A stretch of 64,000 nucleotides of DNA, taken from contig NZ_SDZL01000001.1 of assembly GCF_004210735.1 (NCBI RefSeq), positions 1-64,000 on the forward strand. Reading direction: 5' to 3'. Positions 36,399 through 44,753 of this stretch are shown one piece after another. Position numbers and translations under genes: made by a program. This stretch comes from Brevundimonas sp. Its GTDB lineage: Bacteria > Pseudomonadota > Alphaproteobacteria > Caulobacterales > Caulobacteraceae. Within the stretch, counting starts at the first letter, position 1; every line of letters begins with the position of its first letter. Under the pieces are notes generated by a model. That model was not told the DNA's origin and searched no databases. It saw nothing but the letters and a program-made list of their open reading frames with translations.

Positions 36399-37231
36399 GG
36401 GGCCAGAAGCGTCGCCGTGGCCAGCTCCGCCCCCTTGTTCGCGTCGTCGTCGCGATAGACGATCCGCACCGGCTCGCCGCGCGTGACGGTGTCGGGCAGC
36501 GGGATCAGCACGGTGCGGCGCGGCGTTTCCGGATAGACGGCGACCCCGCGCACGGCGGCGACCAGACGGTCGGAGGAGCCCTGACCGGCGTGAACCTCGA
36601 CATCGCCATAGACGGAGTTGGCGCCCAGACGCACCAGATCCAGCGACAGGGCCGGACGGCCGCCCGTTTCGCTGGACGGCACGACGGTCAGGTTCTCGAT
36701 CCCCGCATGGGCGTCGACGGCCCCTTCGCGCAGGATGACCGGAATGGAGATGCTGAACAGGGCCACGACCTGAATCGACAGGCCTTCGTCGCCCATGGCG
36801 GCGGCCTGTTCGGCGGTGAAGCCGGTGGTTTCGGCCGGCAGGGCCGTGACGGTCAGATGGGTGCGGTATTCGCCCTGCCCCTGACCGGCCGGACGGGCGC
36901 GGACGCGGATCGCCTGGCTGGCGCGGGGCGCCAGGGTGATGCGGCGGGGCGTGTACTGGACGAAATCGGTCGCCGAGTTGAAGGCGATGTCCGCGCGATC
37001 GGCGGCAGCGACAATCTCGCCCGAGGGCAGCATGACCCGGTCGACCAGTTCGACCGTATAGGTCGCCTCGCGGTCACCCTGGTTGAAGATGTAGACGGTG
37101 GCGGAACGTTCGCCCTGATCGAAGACGACACGCTTTGGCGAGATGTTCAGATCCGCGCCGACCTGGGCGTGCGCCGCGCCGGCGGCCGAGAGCGCCAGGG
37201 CGATGGCGGGGACAATCAGACGCTTGAACAT
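36395..37231 (-). CDS. PapD-like periplasmic pilus chaperone
   Basis: A 278-residue exported protein. The signal peptide ends GAAHAQ. The first domain has the PapD pattern: LNISPKRVVFDQGERSATVYIFNQGD, RRITLAPRASQAIRVRAR (the conserved Arg/Lys strand) and a long connecting strand. The second domain runs from about 150 to 265. It would cap DUF4402 subunits by donor-strand complementation. It overlaps the usher-like gene by 4 bp and is separated from the major subunit gene by 106 bp holding stem-loops. Confidence 0.85.
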   Translation of the reverse strand: MFKRLIVPAIALALSAAGAAHAQVGADLNISPKRVVFDQGERSATVYIFNQGDREATYTVELVDRVMLPSGEIVAAADRADIAFNSATDFVQYTPRRITLAPRASQAIRVRARPAGQGQGEYRTHLTVTALPAETTGFTAEQAAAMGDEGLSIQVVALFSISIPVILREGAVDAHAGIENLTVVPSSETGGRPALSLDLVRLGANSVYGDVEVHAGQGSSDRLVAAVRGVAVYPETPRRTVLIPLPDTVTRGEPVRIVYRDDDANKGAELATATLLAP

Positions 37232-37264
37232 ACACTCACCCGAAAACTACTGCGAACCAGACTA

Positions 37265-37312
37265 GGGGCGCCGCGCTCCCGCCGGGTTAACCGGCAAGGT
37301 TTACGACGCCCC
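37265..37312 (-). terminator. Nested stem-loop between major subunit and chaperone genes
   Basis: GGGGCG (37265-37270) pairs with CGCCCC (37307-37312), enclosing GCCGG-GTTAA-CCGGC (37281-37295). Position after the highly expressed subunit gene suggests attenuation or 3' end protection that keeps chaperone and barrel levels low. Confidence 0.45.
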
Positions 37313-37337
37313 GATCAGCCTGGAAGACGATCCCGGC

Positions 37338-37859
37338 CTAGTTGTAAGCAGCCGAGACAGTGAAGGTTCCGGTGTAGACGCCCAGCGGGGTGCCGTTCGA
37401 CACCGGCACCGTGCCGCCGACCTTGAAGGTCATGTTGCCCGAGGAGCCCAGGCCGTTGCTCAGGGTCTGGGTGGAGCCCGACAGGTTGTTCGAGGTCGTG
37501 ACCTGCAGGCTGTCCGAGCCGTTCACCAGCTGGAAGGTTTGCGGCACGGTGACCGAGACCGACTGGCCGCCTTCACCTTCGACGGTGAACTGGGCGGCGC
37601 CCGGGGTGGCGCCGGTCGCCAGACCGGTGATGCCGCCGGTGAAGGAACGTGCGCCGGCATTGCTGATGACGACCGTGCCGTTGCCCGAGGCCGGGCGGAC
37701 GACGGTGCCGAACTGCAGGTCCGAGTTCTTGGTCACGGTCAGCGGGCGAACGATGGTGATCGAGCCGGTACCGGTGGTCGAGGCGGACTGGGCGAAGGCC
37801 GGAGCGGCGATGGCGACAGCGGCGAAGGCGGCGGCGGCGGTGAGGGTCTTGAGGAACAT
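37338..37859 (-). CDS. DUF4402 major pilin-like subunit
   Basis: A 173-residue exported protein with signal peptide MFLKTLTAAAAFAAVAIAAPAFAQ. The mature protein begins SASTTGTGSITIVRPLTV, followed by LQFGTVVRPASGNGTVV, a Gly/Thr-rich beta core and a late GVYTGTFTVSAAYN strand: the full DUF4402 signature. GGAGAA lies before the ATG at 37859. As first gene of the locus, separated by stem-loops from the chaperone, it is likely the major subunit. Family members are linked to chaperone-usher-type surface fibres, but most are uncharacterised. Confidence 0.86.
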   Translation of the reverse strand: MFLKTLTAAAAFAAVAIAAPAFAQSASTTGTGSITIVRPLTVTKNSDLQFGTVVRPASGNGTVVISNAGARSFTGGITGLATGATPGAAQFTVEGEGGQSVSVTVPQTFQLVNGSDSLQVTTSNNLSGSTQTLSNGLGSSGNMTFKVGGTVPVSNGTPLGVYTGTFTVSAAYN

Positions 37860-38112
37860 TTGTTTTCTCCAACGAGGGGTGGGTTGCGTCGTTGGCGTCC
37901 AAATCATCCACGTTCCGGGCAAAGTCGACCAGACCGACCGCCAGAAAGGGCTAAATCGAACCAAAGTTATAGGTTCGGATCGAACAAAGTTCCGCCCACA
38001 GGGTTCAATACGGCCACGCTTGCCCGTTGGAACGGAATTCGTCCCTAGTGACGTTAGACAAAAGTAGCGTTTGGCGGAGCCCCCGGTCCGTCGTTGATTT
38101 GGGTATGCGGAC
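37860..38112. promoter_or_regulatory. Divergent control region of the pilus locus and LuxR regulator
   Basis: A 253-bp non-coding region. TCGAACCAAAGTT (37956-37968) and TCGAACAAAGTT (37980-37991) form a direct repeat about 24 bp apart. Interlaced GAACC...GGTTC (37958-37976) and GAAC-AAA-GTTC (37982-37992) are inverted repeats. These are good candidates for binding by the adjacent LuxR-type regulator. No -35/-10 pair is certain. Confidence 0.55.
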
Positions 38113-38769
38113 GTGCGCTGGATCGTCCTGATCGTTGATGACCATCCGCTGGTCGGACAGGCTTTCGAGCTGTCCATCCGTGCGGCCTATCCCCATCTGG
38201 ATGTGGGACGCGTGACCACCGCCGCCGAGGCCGAGGCCTATGCGCGGGCCCACGCCTCGCGGATCAAGGTCGTCATGCTGGATCTGATGTTGCCGGACGT
38301 GACGGGATTCGCCGCCTTGCTGCGTCTGCAGCAGCTGTTGCCGGACGCCAGGATCGCCATCGTTTCGGCTCGCACCGACGCCCATTCGGTGTCGATGGCG
38401 CGGGCTTTCGGGGTTTCGGGCTATCTGGGCAAGGGCGCGGCGGTCGATACGCTGGTCAACTCTGTCGGCGCCCTTATGCGGGGCGAGACGGTGTTCCCGG
38501 CGCAGACCCAGGCCCCGGCGCCGGACGTGGGCGAGTTCCATCGCCGACTGGCCTCGTTGTCCGCCGCGCAACTGCGCGTACTGACCGCCCTGTCGGACGG
38601 GAAGTTGAACAAGCAGATCGCCGGGGACATGAAGCTGACCGAGGGGACGGTGAAGCAGCACGTCTCGGCCATCCTGAAGAAGCTGGCGGTGACCAATCGC
38701 AGTCAGGCCATCGTCGCGGCCCGCCCCTATCTGCAGGATCTGATCGGCAAGGACGAGTCGGCGGCCTGA
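38113..38769 (+). CDS. LuxR/NarL-type response regulator
   Basis: A 218-residue two-domain regulator. The receiver has VDDHPLVGQ (Asp-Asp), MLDLMLPDVTG (acceptor Asp near 57), VSARTDAHS and YLGKGA (Lys). The C-terminal LuxR HTH (about 150-210) reads LSAAQLRVLTALSDGKLNKQ, then EGTVKQHVSAILKKL. It starts at GTG 38113 with a poor ribosome site. It is divergent from the DUF4402 major subunit gene, so it probably controls that locus. No histidine kinase is encoded next to it. Confidence 0.92.
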   Translation: MRWIVLIVDDHPLVGQAFELSIRAAYPHLDVGRVTTAAEAEAYARAHASRIKVVMLDLMLPDVTGFAALLRLQQLLPDARIAIVSARTDAHSVSMARAFGVSGYLGKGAAVDTLVNSVGALMRGETVFPAQTQAPAPDVGEFHRRLASLSAAQLRVLTALSDGKLNKQIAGDMKLTEGTVKQHVSAILKKLAVTNRSQAIVAARPYLQDLIGKDESAA

Positions 38770-38775
38770 TCGCCG

Positions 38776-38820
38776 CCGTTGCACTGCATCCCCAGAAAAA
38801 AACAGTGCAAGTCGTGCAAC
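38776..38820. repeat. Dispersed TTGCACTG palindromic repeat, copy B
   Basis: TTGCACTG (38779-38786) pairs with CAGTGCAA (38803-38810) around an A7-containing loop, with an outer GTTGCAC/GTGCAAC pair (38778-38784, 38814-38820). Read on the other strand it matches copy A at 22914-22969, including the T7 tract and the GCAACGGCGGC flank. Both copies lie between convergent genes. Confidence 0.7.
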
Positions 38821-38995
38821 CGTACACTCCCGGCGGCGTCGGAGTTGCGGTGTGCGGGGCCGACGATGGGAAAGATCAGCGCCCATCATAGCGCGGTCCC
38901 CGGCGCGGGTGGCCGAATGCGCGATTCGGCCCGCAAACATCGACGTTGTCAGGGTTGGGAATGATGGCCGATCGGGTCGGACCGGCGCCCGGCCC

Positions 38996-40048
38996 TTACT
39001 CTTCGAGCGGCGCGGGCGCGCGGGGCGCAGCCGGCGGCTCGTTGCGATAGCGGGGCGCGGGGGCGGGCTGGATTACACCCTGCCGCTCGATGAAGGCGCC
39101 GCGCGCGACATTGTGGGGATGGTCCGGCGCCTCGGCCATCGACAGGACCGGCGCGATGCAGGCGTCATGCGCCCCGGCCATGGCGCACCAGTCGTCGCGG
39201 GTGCGGGTCAGGAAGATGGCCGTCAGCTTGTCCTTGAGCGCCGGCCACGCCGCCGGGTCGAACTGGGCGTCAAAGGCGGGATCGTCTGCGACCCCGGCGA
39301 CGGCGCGCAGGGCGGCGTAGAACAGGGGTTCGATCGCGCCGACCGCGATATGGCCGCCGTCCGCCGTTTCATAGGTGTCGTAGAAATGGGCGCCGGTATC
39401 CAGCAGATTGACCCCGCGCTGGTCGCGCCAGCCCAGGGTCTGGCGGAAGCCCCAGATCATGCTCATCAACAGGGCCGAGCCCTCGGTCATGGCGCAGTCG
39501 ATGACCTCGCCCCGGCCGGTGCGGCGCGCGCCCAGCAGGGCGCTGACCATGCCGAAGGCCAGCAGCATGCCGCCCCCGCCGAAATCGCCCACCAGATTCA
39601 GCGGCGGTGTGGGCTTGTCCCCTGCCCGGCCGAAGGCGTGCAGGGCGCCGGAGATGGCGATGTAGTCGATGTCGTGTCCCGGAGCCTGGGCCAGCGGCCC
39701 GGTCTGGCCCCAGCCGGTCATACGGCCGTAAACCAGGCGCGGATTGTCGGCCAGTAGCACGTCCGGGCCCAGACCCAGCCGCTCCATCACCCCCGGTCGA
39801 AAGCCCTCGAACAATCCATCGGCGCCGGCGGCGAGCTCGCGCACGCGCGCCACGCCCTGCGGCGTCTTCAGGTCCGCCTCAACCAGCTTGCGGGATCTGG
39901 AGAGCGGGTCGCGCGGATCGGGCGCGGCGCCGGGGCGATGGACCTGGATGACCTCGGCCCCCTGATCCGCCAGCATCATGCCGCAGAAGGGGCCGGGGCC
40001 GATGCCCGCGATCTCGATGATGCGGATGCCCGCCAGCGGTCCGGCCAA
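38996..40048 (-). CDS. CaiB/BaiF CoA-transferase family protein (racemase-like)
   Basis: A 350-residue cytoplasmic family III CoA-transferase, closest in style to alpha-methylacyl-CoA racemase. Visible blocks are GIRIIEIAGIGPGPFCGMML, ADQGAEVIQVHRPG, GRMTGWGQTGPLAQAPGHD then IDYIAISGALHAFG (His and Asp of the AMACR type), and NLVGDFGGGGMLLAFG. It starts at TTG 40048 with GGGAGG upstream. It would isomerise 2-methyl-branched acyl-CoAs or move CoA between acids; the exact substrate is unclear. It lies 100 bp after the aldehyde dehydrogenase gene in the same direction. Confidence 0.9.
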   Translation of the reverse strand: MAGPLAGIRIIEIAGIGPGPFCGMMLADQGAEVIQVHRPGAAPDPRDPLSRSRKLVEADLKTPQGVARVRELAAGADGLFEGFRPGVMERLGLGPDVLLADNPRLVYGRMTGWGQTGPLAQAPGHDIDYIAISGALHAFGRAGDKPTPPLNLVGDFGGGGMLLAFGMVSALLGARRTGRGEVIDCAMTEGSALLMSMIWGFRQTLGWRDQRGVNLLDTGAHFYDTYETADGGHIAVGAIEPLFYAALRAVAGVADDPAFDAQFDPAAWPALKDKLTAIFLTRTRDDWCAMAGAHDACIAPVLSMAEAPDHPHNVARGAFIERQGVIQPAPAPRYRNEPPAAPRAPAPLEE

Positions 40049-40148
40049 AGTCGCCCTCCCCGTTCGTCTGATTGACGATCAGTTGAGCCCGAAGCGGCCG
40101 CCGCGTCCAGCGGCGACCGCCCCTCGGGGAGCCTGATCGGAGGACCGC

Positions 40149-41699
40149 TCAGATGGGGAAGTCGACGCCCTGGGCCAGCGGCAACTCGGACGAATAGTTC
40201 ATCGTGTGCGTCTGGCGGCGCATATAGGCCTTCCACGAGTCGGAGCCGGATTCGCGGCCGCCCCCGGTTTCCTTTTCGCCGCCGAAGGCCCCACCGATCT
40301 CGGCGCCCGAGGTGCCCAGATTGACGTTGGCGATGCCGCAGTCGCTGCCTGCCGCCGAGATGAAGCGGCCCGCCTCGCGCAGATCGGTGGTGAAGATGGC
40401 CGACGACAGGCCCTGGGGCACGTCGTTGTTGCGGCGAACCGCATCCTCGAAATCGGTGTAGCGGAAGACGTGCAGAATGGGGGCGAAGGTCTCCTCCATC
40501 ACATTGGTCACGTCGGCCGGATGCTCGACCAGGGCCGGGCGCATATAGAATCCGCCAGCCAGTTCCAGCAGTTCGACGCGCTCGCCGCCCGAGACGACGG
40601 CGCCGGATGCGCGCGCCTTGTCCAGCGTGGCGACCATGCCGTCGCGAGCCGCCTCGTCGATCAGGGGGCCGACCAGAACACCGGCCTGCATCGGATCGCC
40701 GATGGTGATGGCGGCATAGGCGGACTTGAGACGGGGAACCAGGGCGTCATAGACGCTGTCGTGGACGAACAGGCGGCGCGTGGTGGTGCAGCGCTGGCCC
40801 GCCGTGCCGGCCGCGCCGAACAGGATGCCGCGGATGGCCAGCTCCAGATCGGCGCTGGGGGCGACGATGACGGCGTTGTTGCCGCCCAGTTCCAGGATAG
40901 TGCGGCCGAAGCGGGCCGCGACACGCGGGCCCAGCACGCGGCCCATGCGGGTGCTGCCGGTCGCGCTGACCAGTTTGATGGCCGGGCTGTCGGCCAGGGC
41001 CTCGCCCACCTCACGGCCGCCGATCAGGATCTGATGCAGGCCCTTGGGCGCAGCGCCGAACCGGGCCGCCGCCCGCTCGAACAGATACTGGCAGGCCAGG
41101 CCGCACAGGGGGGTCTTTTCCGACGGCTTCCAGATCACCGGATCGCCGCAGACCAGCGCCAGGGCCGTGTTCCACGACCAGACCGCGACGGGGAAGTTGA
41201 AGGCCGAGATGACGCCGACCGGACCCAGCGGATGCCAGGTCTCGGTCATGTGGTGGCCGGGCCGTTCCGAGGCGATGGTCAGGCCGTGCAGCTGACGCGA
41301 CAGGCCGACGGCGAAGTCGCAGATGTCGATCATCTCCTGGACCTCGCCCAGGCCCTCGGAGGTGACCTTGCCGGCCTCCAGGCTGACCAGGGCGCCCAGC
41401 TCTTCCTTGTGAGCGCGCAGTTCTTCGCCCAGCAGGCGGACCAGTTCGCCGCGCACCGGGGCGGGCGTATCGCGCCATTGGGGGAAGGCGTCCGAGGCGG
41501 CGGCGATGGCGGTCTGAATCTCGGCGGGACGGGCCGCTTTCAGGCCGCCCAGGATCGAGCCGTCGATGGGGCTGCCGACCGGGATGTCGCCGCTGACCGC
41601 AATATGCCGGTGCAGGTCAAAGGCGTTCAGCACCCGATCCGCCACCGAGGCTCGGCCACCCCGGGCCGAAAGGCGGTCAATGCCCGACAAGTCATTCAT
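40149..41699 (-). CDS. Aldehyde dehydrogenase, ALDH7/aminoadipate-semialdehyde type
   Basis: A 516-residue NAD(P)-dependent dehydrogenase. The glutamate/catalytic loop is ELGGNNAVIV, and the nucleophile block is GTAGQRCTTTRRLFVHDSVY, whose CTTTRRL is a mark of the ALDH7 (antiquitin) subfamily that oxidises alpha-aminoadipate semialdehyde/piperideine-6-carboxylate in lysine breakdown. N- and C-terminal domains are full length. Substrate is inferred from subfamily motifs; amaB/pcd-like naming is possible. It lies between a CoA-transferase and a TonB receptor, both on the same strand, with a terminator hairpin before the receptor. Confidence 0.88.
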   Translation of the reverse strand: MNDLSGIDRLSARGGRASVADRVLNAFDLHRHIAVSGDIPVGSPIDGSILGGLKAARPAEIQTAIAAASDAFPQWRDTPAPVRGELVRLLGEELRAHKEELGALVSLEAGKVTSEGLGEVQEMIDICDFAVGLSRQLHGLTIASERPGHHMTETWHPLGPVGVISAFNFPVAVWSWNTALALVCGDPVIWKPSEKTPLCGLACQYLFERAAARFGAAPKGLHQILIGGREVGEALADSPAIKLVSATGSTRMGRVLGPRVAARFGRTILELGGNNAVIVAPSADLELAIRGILFGAAGTAGQRCTTTRRLFVHDSVYDALVPRLKSAYAAITIGDPMQAGVLVGPLIDEAARDGMVATLDKARASGAVVSGGERVELLELAGGFYMRPALVEHPADVTNVMEETFAPILHVFRYTDFEDAVRRNNDVPQGLSSAIFTTDLREAGRFISAAGSDCGIANVNLGTSGAEIGGAFGGEKETGGGRESGSDSWKAYMRRQTHTMNYSSELPLAQGVDFPI

Positions 41700-41794
41700 G
41701 AATACAAAACCTTGAGCGCCGTCGTCCGAAACGAGGCAACAGAAAGGGAAGCCGTCGCGCCGTCACGCGCCGGGGCCCGAAATGCGGAGAGAAT

Positions 41795-41823
41795 GGGAGG
41801 GCGAGCCACAGGCCCGCCCTCCC
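41795..41823 (-). terminator. Terminator behind the 944-residue TonB receptor gene
   Basis: GGGAGGGCG (41795-41803) pairs with CGCCCTCCC (41815-41823) over an 11-nt loop, 15 bp after the receptor stop on the minus strand. The following bases are moderately T-rich (ATTCTCTC). Confidence 0.7.
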
Positions 41824-41838
41824 GTCTTCATCCGGGGA

Positions 41839-44673
41839 TCAGAACCGAACCGACAGACCGGCGTAGAAATACCGACCGATCGTATCATAGGTGTTCGGAT
41901 CCGTGTTCGACTCGATAGGCGAGGTCAGGAGGGGCGCCTCCTTGTCGAACAGGTTCTGGACCCCGCCGAAGACCTGGTAGCGCTCGCCGAAGTTATAGGC
42001 GGCGTGCAGGTGGTGATAGAAATAGGCGTCCACCGTCGGATGGGTGATGCCCGCGGTCGGATTGGCCGAGCCGTTCAGGATGGCCGTGGCGTATTTCCGG
42101 TCCTTGAGCTCCGAGATGAACTCGGTGCGCCAGGTGACGCTCAGGTTGTTGCTGGCCCAGCCCAGGCTGCTGGTCAGACGCCATTCCGGGATCGCCGGTG
42201 TGTCGCCGCCGACAGTGCCCACGCGGTCGACTTCACGCGACTGGGGGTTGGGCTGCAGGGTGTTCTTCTGCACCCAGGTGCCCAGCAGGCTGGCGGTCAT
42301 GCGCGCGGTGTCGCCACCCCAGCCCAGGTTGTCCATGTCCCAGCGATAGTTGGCCGCGAAATCGACGCCCGCGGTGTGCAGCTGAGCCACATTGGCCAGC
42401 GGCACGCCCCAGTCGATGATCTCGTAGGTCGTGGGCGAGCGGGTGAAGGTCTGGCAGTAGACGCTGTTGACGTCGTTGCTCTGGAAGCAGGCGTTCAGCA
42501 CGCCGCCCGGACCGCCCGACAGACGCTCGATCGCGTCGTCGATCTTGATGTCATAGTAGTCGACGGTCAGGTTGAAGCCCGGAATGGCCGAGGGCGTGAA
42601 CACGAAGCCCAGGGTCATGGTGTCCGAGGTTTCCGGGTTCAGGTTCGGGTTCGACACCAGGCGGGCCTCAAGCGCGGCGCCGTTCTGTTGATACGAACCG
42701 ATGACGCCGGCCGGGATGCCTTGGGCGATACACAGGTCCGCGACCGCGCCGGTCGGGTTGGCGGTGGCCGAGCAGGGATCGATCATCGCCGGATAGGTGT
42801 TCACCAGGCCGCCGAACAGCTCATAGATGTTCGGGGCGCGGGCGGCGCGTTGATACAGGGCGCGCAGACGCCAGTCGCTGTTCAGCTTGGCCTCGCCGCC
42901 GGCCTTGTAGGTCCAGACCTGACCCGCCGACGAATAGTCCGAATAGCGGGCGGCCAGTTCCAGGCCGACATATTCGGCGAACCCGACGTTGCTGAGCAGC
43001 GGAACGATGGCCTCGGCATAGACTTCGCTGACGTCATATTCGCCGCGCGTGGCGTTGCGCTCGCCAAAGCCGGCGGAGGCGAAGTCCAGCAGGACCGGGG
43101 CCGGGTTGTCGGCGCTTTCGACCGAGCGGTATTCCGCGCCCGCCGCGAAGCCGACGACGCCGGCCGGCAGGGTGAACAGGTCACCGGTGATCTGGGCCGC
43201 AGCGATCTTTTCCGTGATGTTGGTCGAGCTGATGTTGTCGACGCGCAGGAAGTCGATCAGTTCGGGCGACCAGGTGTCCAGGCTGGTGATCAGCACGCAC
43301 TGCGGGTTGCCGCTGGCGCAGCGCGTCGGGTCGGTGATGCTGGGGGTCGAGGCTTCGACGAAGGTGCGGCGCGAGATGTCGCCGCGCTGGACTTCGGTCG
43401 TGGACAGGTGGCTGTAGCTGTAGCTGGCGGCCCATTCCCAGTTGTCGCCCAGCTTGCCTTCCAGACCCGTCAGGATGCGGTACATGTCGCGGCTGTAGGC
43501 GATCTCGCGTTCCGGGAACTCCATCGGCGAGGCGACACGCACGGCGAACGGCGCGGTCGGGTCCGGGCGCTGGGCCAGCAGGGCGGCCATTTGCGGGGTC
43601 ACGAACGAGGCGTTGTAGGGAACGCCCGGGACGTTGGTCGTCTGGCGGGCGTTGACCGCCGTGCGCGACAGGACCGCCGCCGACTCGATGTGGTTGAAGC
43701 TGACCTCGGCGAAGGCGCGGACGCCGTTGTTGAAGTCATAGAAGCCGCGACCGAACACGTTGGTGCGGTCCAGCGGGATCTGGATGGCATAGTCGCCGGT
43801 CAGGTCGAAATTGGTGTCCGTGGCAGCGTTGAACAGACGCGGCACGCCGTTGTCGAGCGCGTAGTTGGTGTTGACGAAACCGCCGGCGCCGTCCGAGGTC
43901 GGAATACCGATCAGCGTGCCGCCCAGACGGCTGAGCGTGCCGGTGCGGACGAAGCCCGAGCCGGTGTCGGTCAGGCCGTAGCGGGTCAGGTCGCGCGAGT
44001 TGGCGCGAACGGTGTCGCGGGTCTCGTAGTTGACGTGCAGCCAGGCGCCGGCGTTGTCGGTGCTGGCGCCGATGGTGCCCGCGACGCTCCAGGTCTGGCC
44101 GTCGCCTTCGCCCGAGATGCCGTAGCGGCTCTCGATCAGGGCGCCGTCGAAACGGTCGCGCAGGATGAAGTTGACGACGCCAGCCATGGCGTCCGAGCCA
44201 TAGACGGCCGAGGCGCCGCCGGTGACCAGTTCGACCCGCTCGACCAGCGAGGCCGGGATGTTGTTGACGTCGACGATGCCCTTCTGGTTCGAGGCCATGA
44301 AGCGGCGACCGTTGACCAGGACCAGGGTCCGCTGCGGGCCCAGGCCGCGCAGGTTCAGGCTGGCGGTGGCGTCGGATTCGCCGGTGACGTTGGTGCCCTT
44401 GGTCGAGCCGGCGACCAGTTGCGGCAGGGTGTTCAGATATTCCTCGACCGTACCGGCCGAGGCGATCTTCAGATCCTCGCTGGTGACGGTGGTCACCGGG
44501 CTGGACGAGACCAGGTCCTGGCGGCGGATGCGCGAGCCGGTGACGACGACGTCGTCGACCGAAACGGCAGAGGTCTGCTCCTGGGCCATGGCCAGTTCAG
44601 GGGCGGCGACGATGAGGGCGCTGGCTGCCGCGGTCGCGGTCAGCGCAAGGCGCAGGGATGCGTTCACTCGCAT
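41839..44673 (-). CDS. TonB-dependent receptor (peptide-type inferred)
   Basis: A 944-residue outer-membrane transporter with signal peptide ending ELAMAQEQ. The TonB box DDVVVTGSRIRR, the plug (NLRGLGPQRTLVLVNGRRF, GGASAVYGSDAMAGVVN) and the long barrel ending in FYAGLSVRF are complete. The size and plug style match the large receptors of Caulobacter and Sphingomonas used for peptides or other complex nutrients. It is followed by a terminator and preceded by a TPR protein and a dipeptidase-like gene, which suggests peptide uptake. GGAGAA lies before the ATG. Confidence 0.92.
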   Translation of the reverse strand: MRVNASLRLALTATAAASALIVAAPELAMAQEQTSAVSVDDVVVTGSRIRRQDLVSSSPVTTVTSEDLKIASAGTVEEYLNTLPQLVAGSTKGTNVTGESDATASLNLRGLGPQRTLVLVNGRRFMASNQKGIVDVNNIPASLVERVELVTGGASAVYGSDAMAGVVNFILRDRFDGALIESRYGISGEGDGQTWSVAGTIGASTDNAGAWLHVNYETRDTVRANSRDLTRYGLTDTGSGFVRTGTLSRLGGTLIGIPTSDGAGGFVNTNYALDNGVPRLFNAATDTNFDLTGDYAIQIPLDRTNVFGRGFYDFNNGVRAFAEVSFNHIESAAVLSRTAVNARQTTNVPGVPYNASFVTPQMAALLAQRPDPTAPFAVRVASPMEFPEREIAYSRDMYRILTGLEGKLGDNWEWAASYSYSHLSTTEVQRGDISRRTFVEASTPSITDPTRCASGNPQCVLITSLDTWSPELIDFLRVDNISSTNITEKIAAAQITGDLFTLPAGVVGFAAGAEYRSVESADNPAPVLLDFASAGFGERNATRGEYDVSEVYAEAIVPLLSNVGFAEYVGLELAARYSDYSSAGQVWTYKAGGEAKLNSDWRLRALYQRAARAPNIYELFGGLVNTYPAMIDPCSATANPTGAVADLCIAQGIPAGVIGSYQQNGAALEARLVSNPNLNPETSDTMTLGFVFTPSAIPGFNLTVDYYDIKIDDAIERLSGGPGGVLNACFQSNDVNSVYCQTFTRSPTTYEIIDWGVPLANVAQLHTAGVDFAANYRWDMDNLGWGGDTARMTASLLGTWVQKNTLQPNPQSREVDRVGTVGGDTPAIPEWRLTSSLGWASNNLSVTWRTEFISELKDRKYATAILNGSANPTAGITHPTVDAYFYHHLHAAYNFGERYQVFGGVQNLFDKEAPLLTSPIESNTDPNTYDTIGRYFYAGLSVRF

Positions 44674-44753
44674 GAGTGTTCTCCGTATCGTTCTGGAGGA
44701 TCGGGCGCGCCGGGTGACGCGCCCGCTATGGGACGCTTGAACTCAGGGTCGGA

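Noticed and set aside
33615-36458. A very long open frame (about 947 codons) on the plus strand opposite the usher-like gene
   Set aside because: It is a mirror of strong G/C third-position bias in the minus-strand gene. Its translation has low-complexity Arg/Gln/Gly composition, no signal peptide and no family motif.
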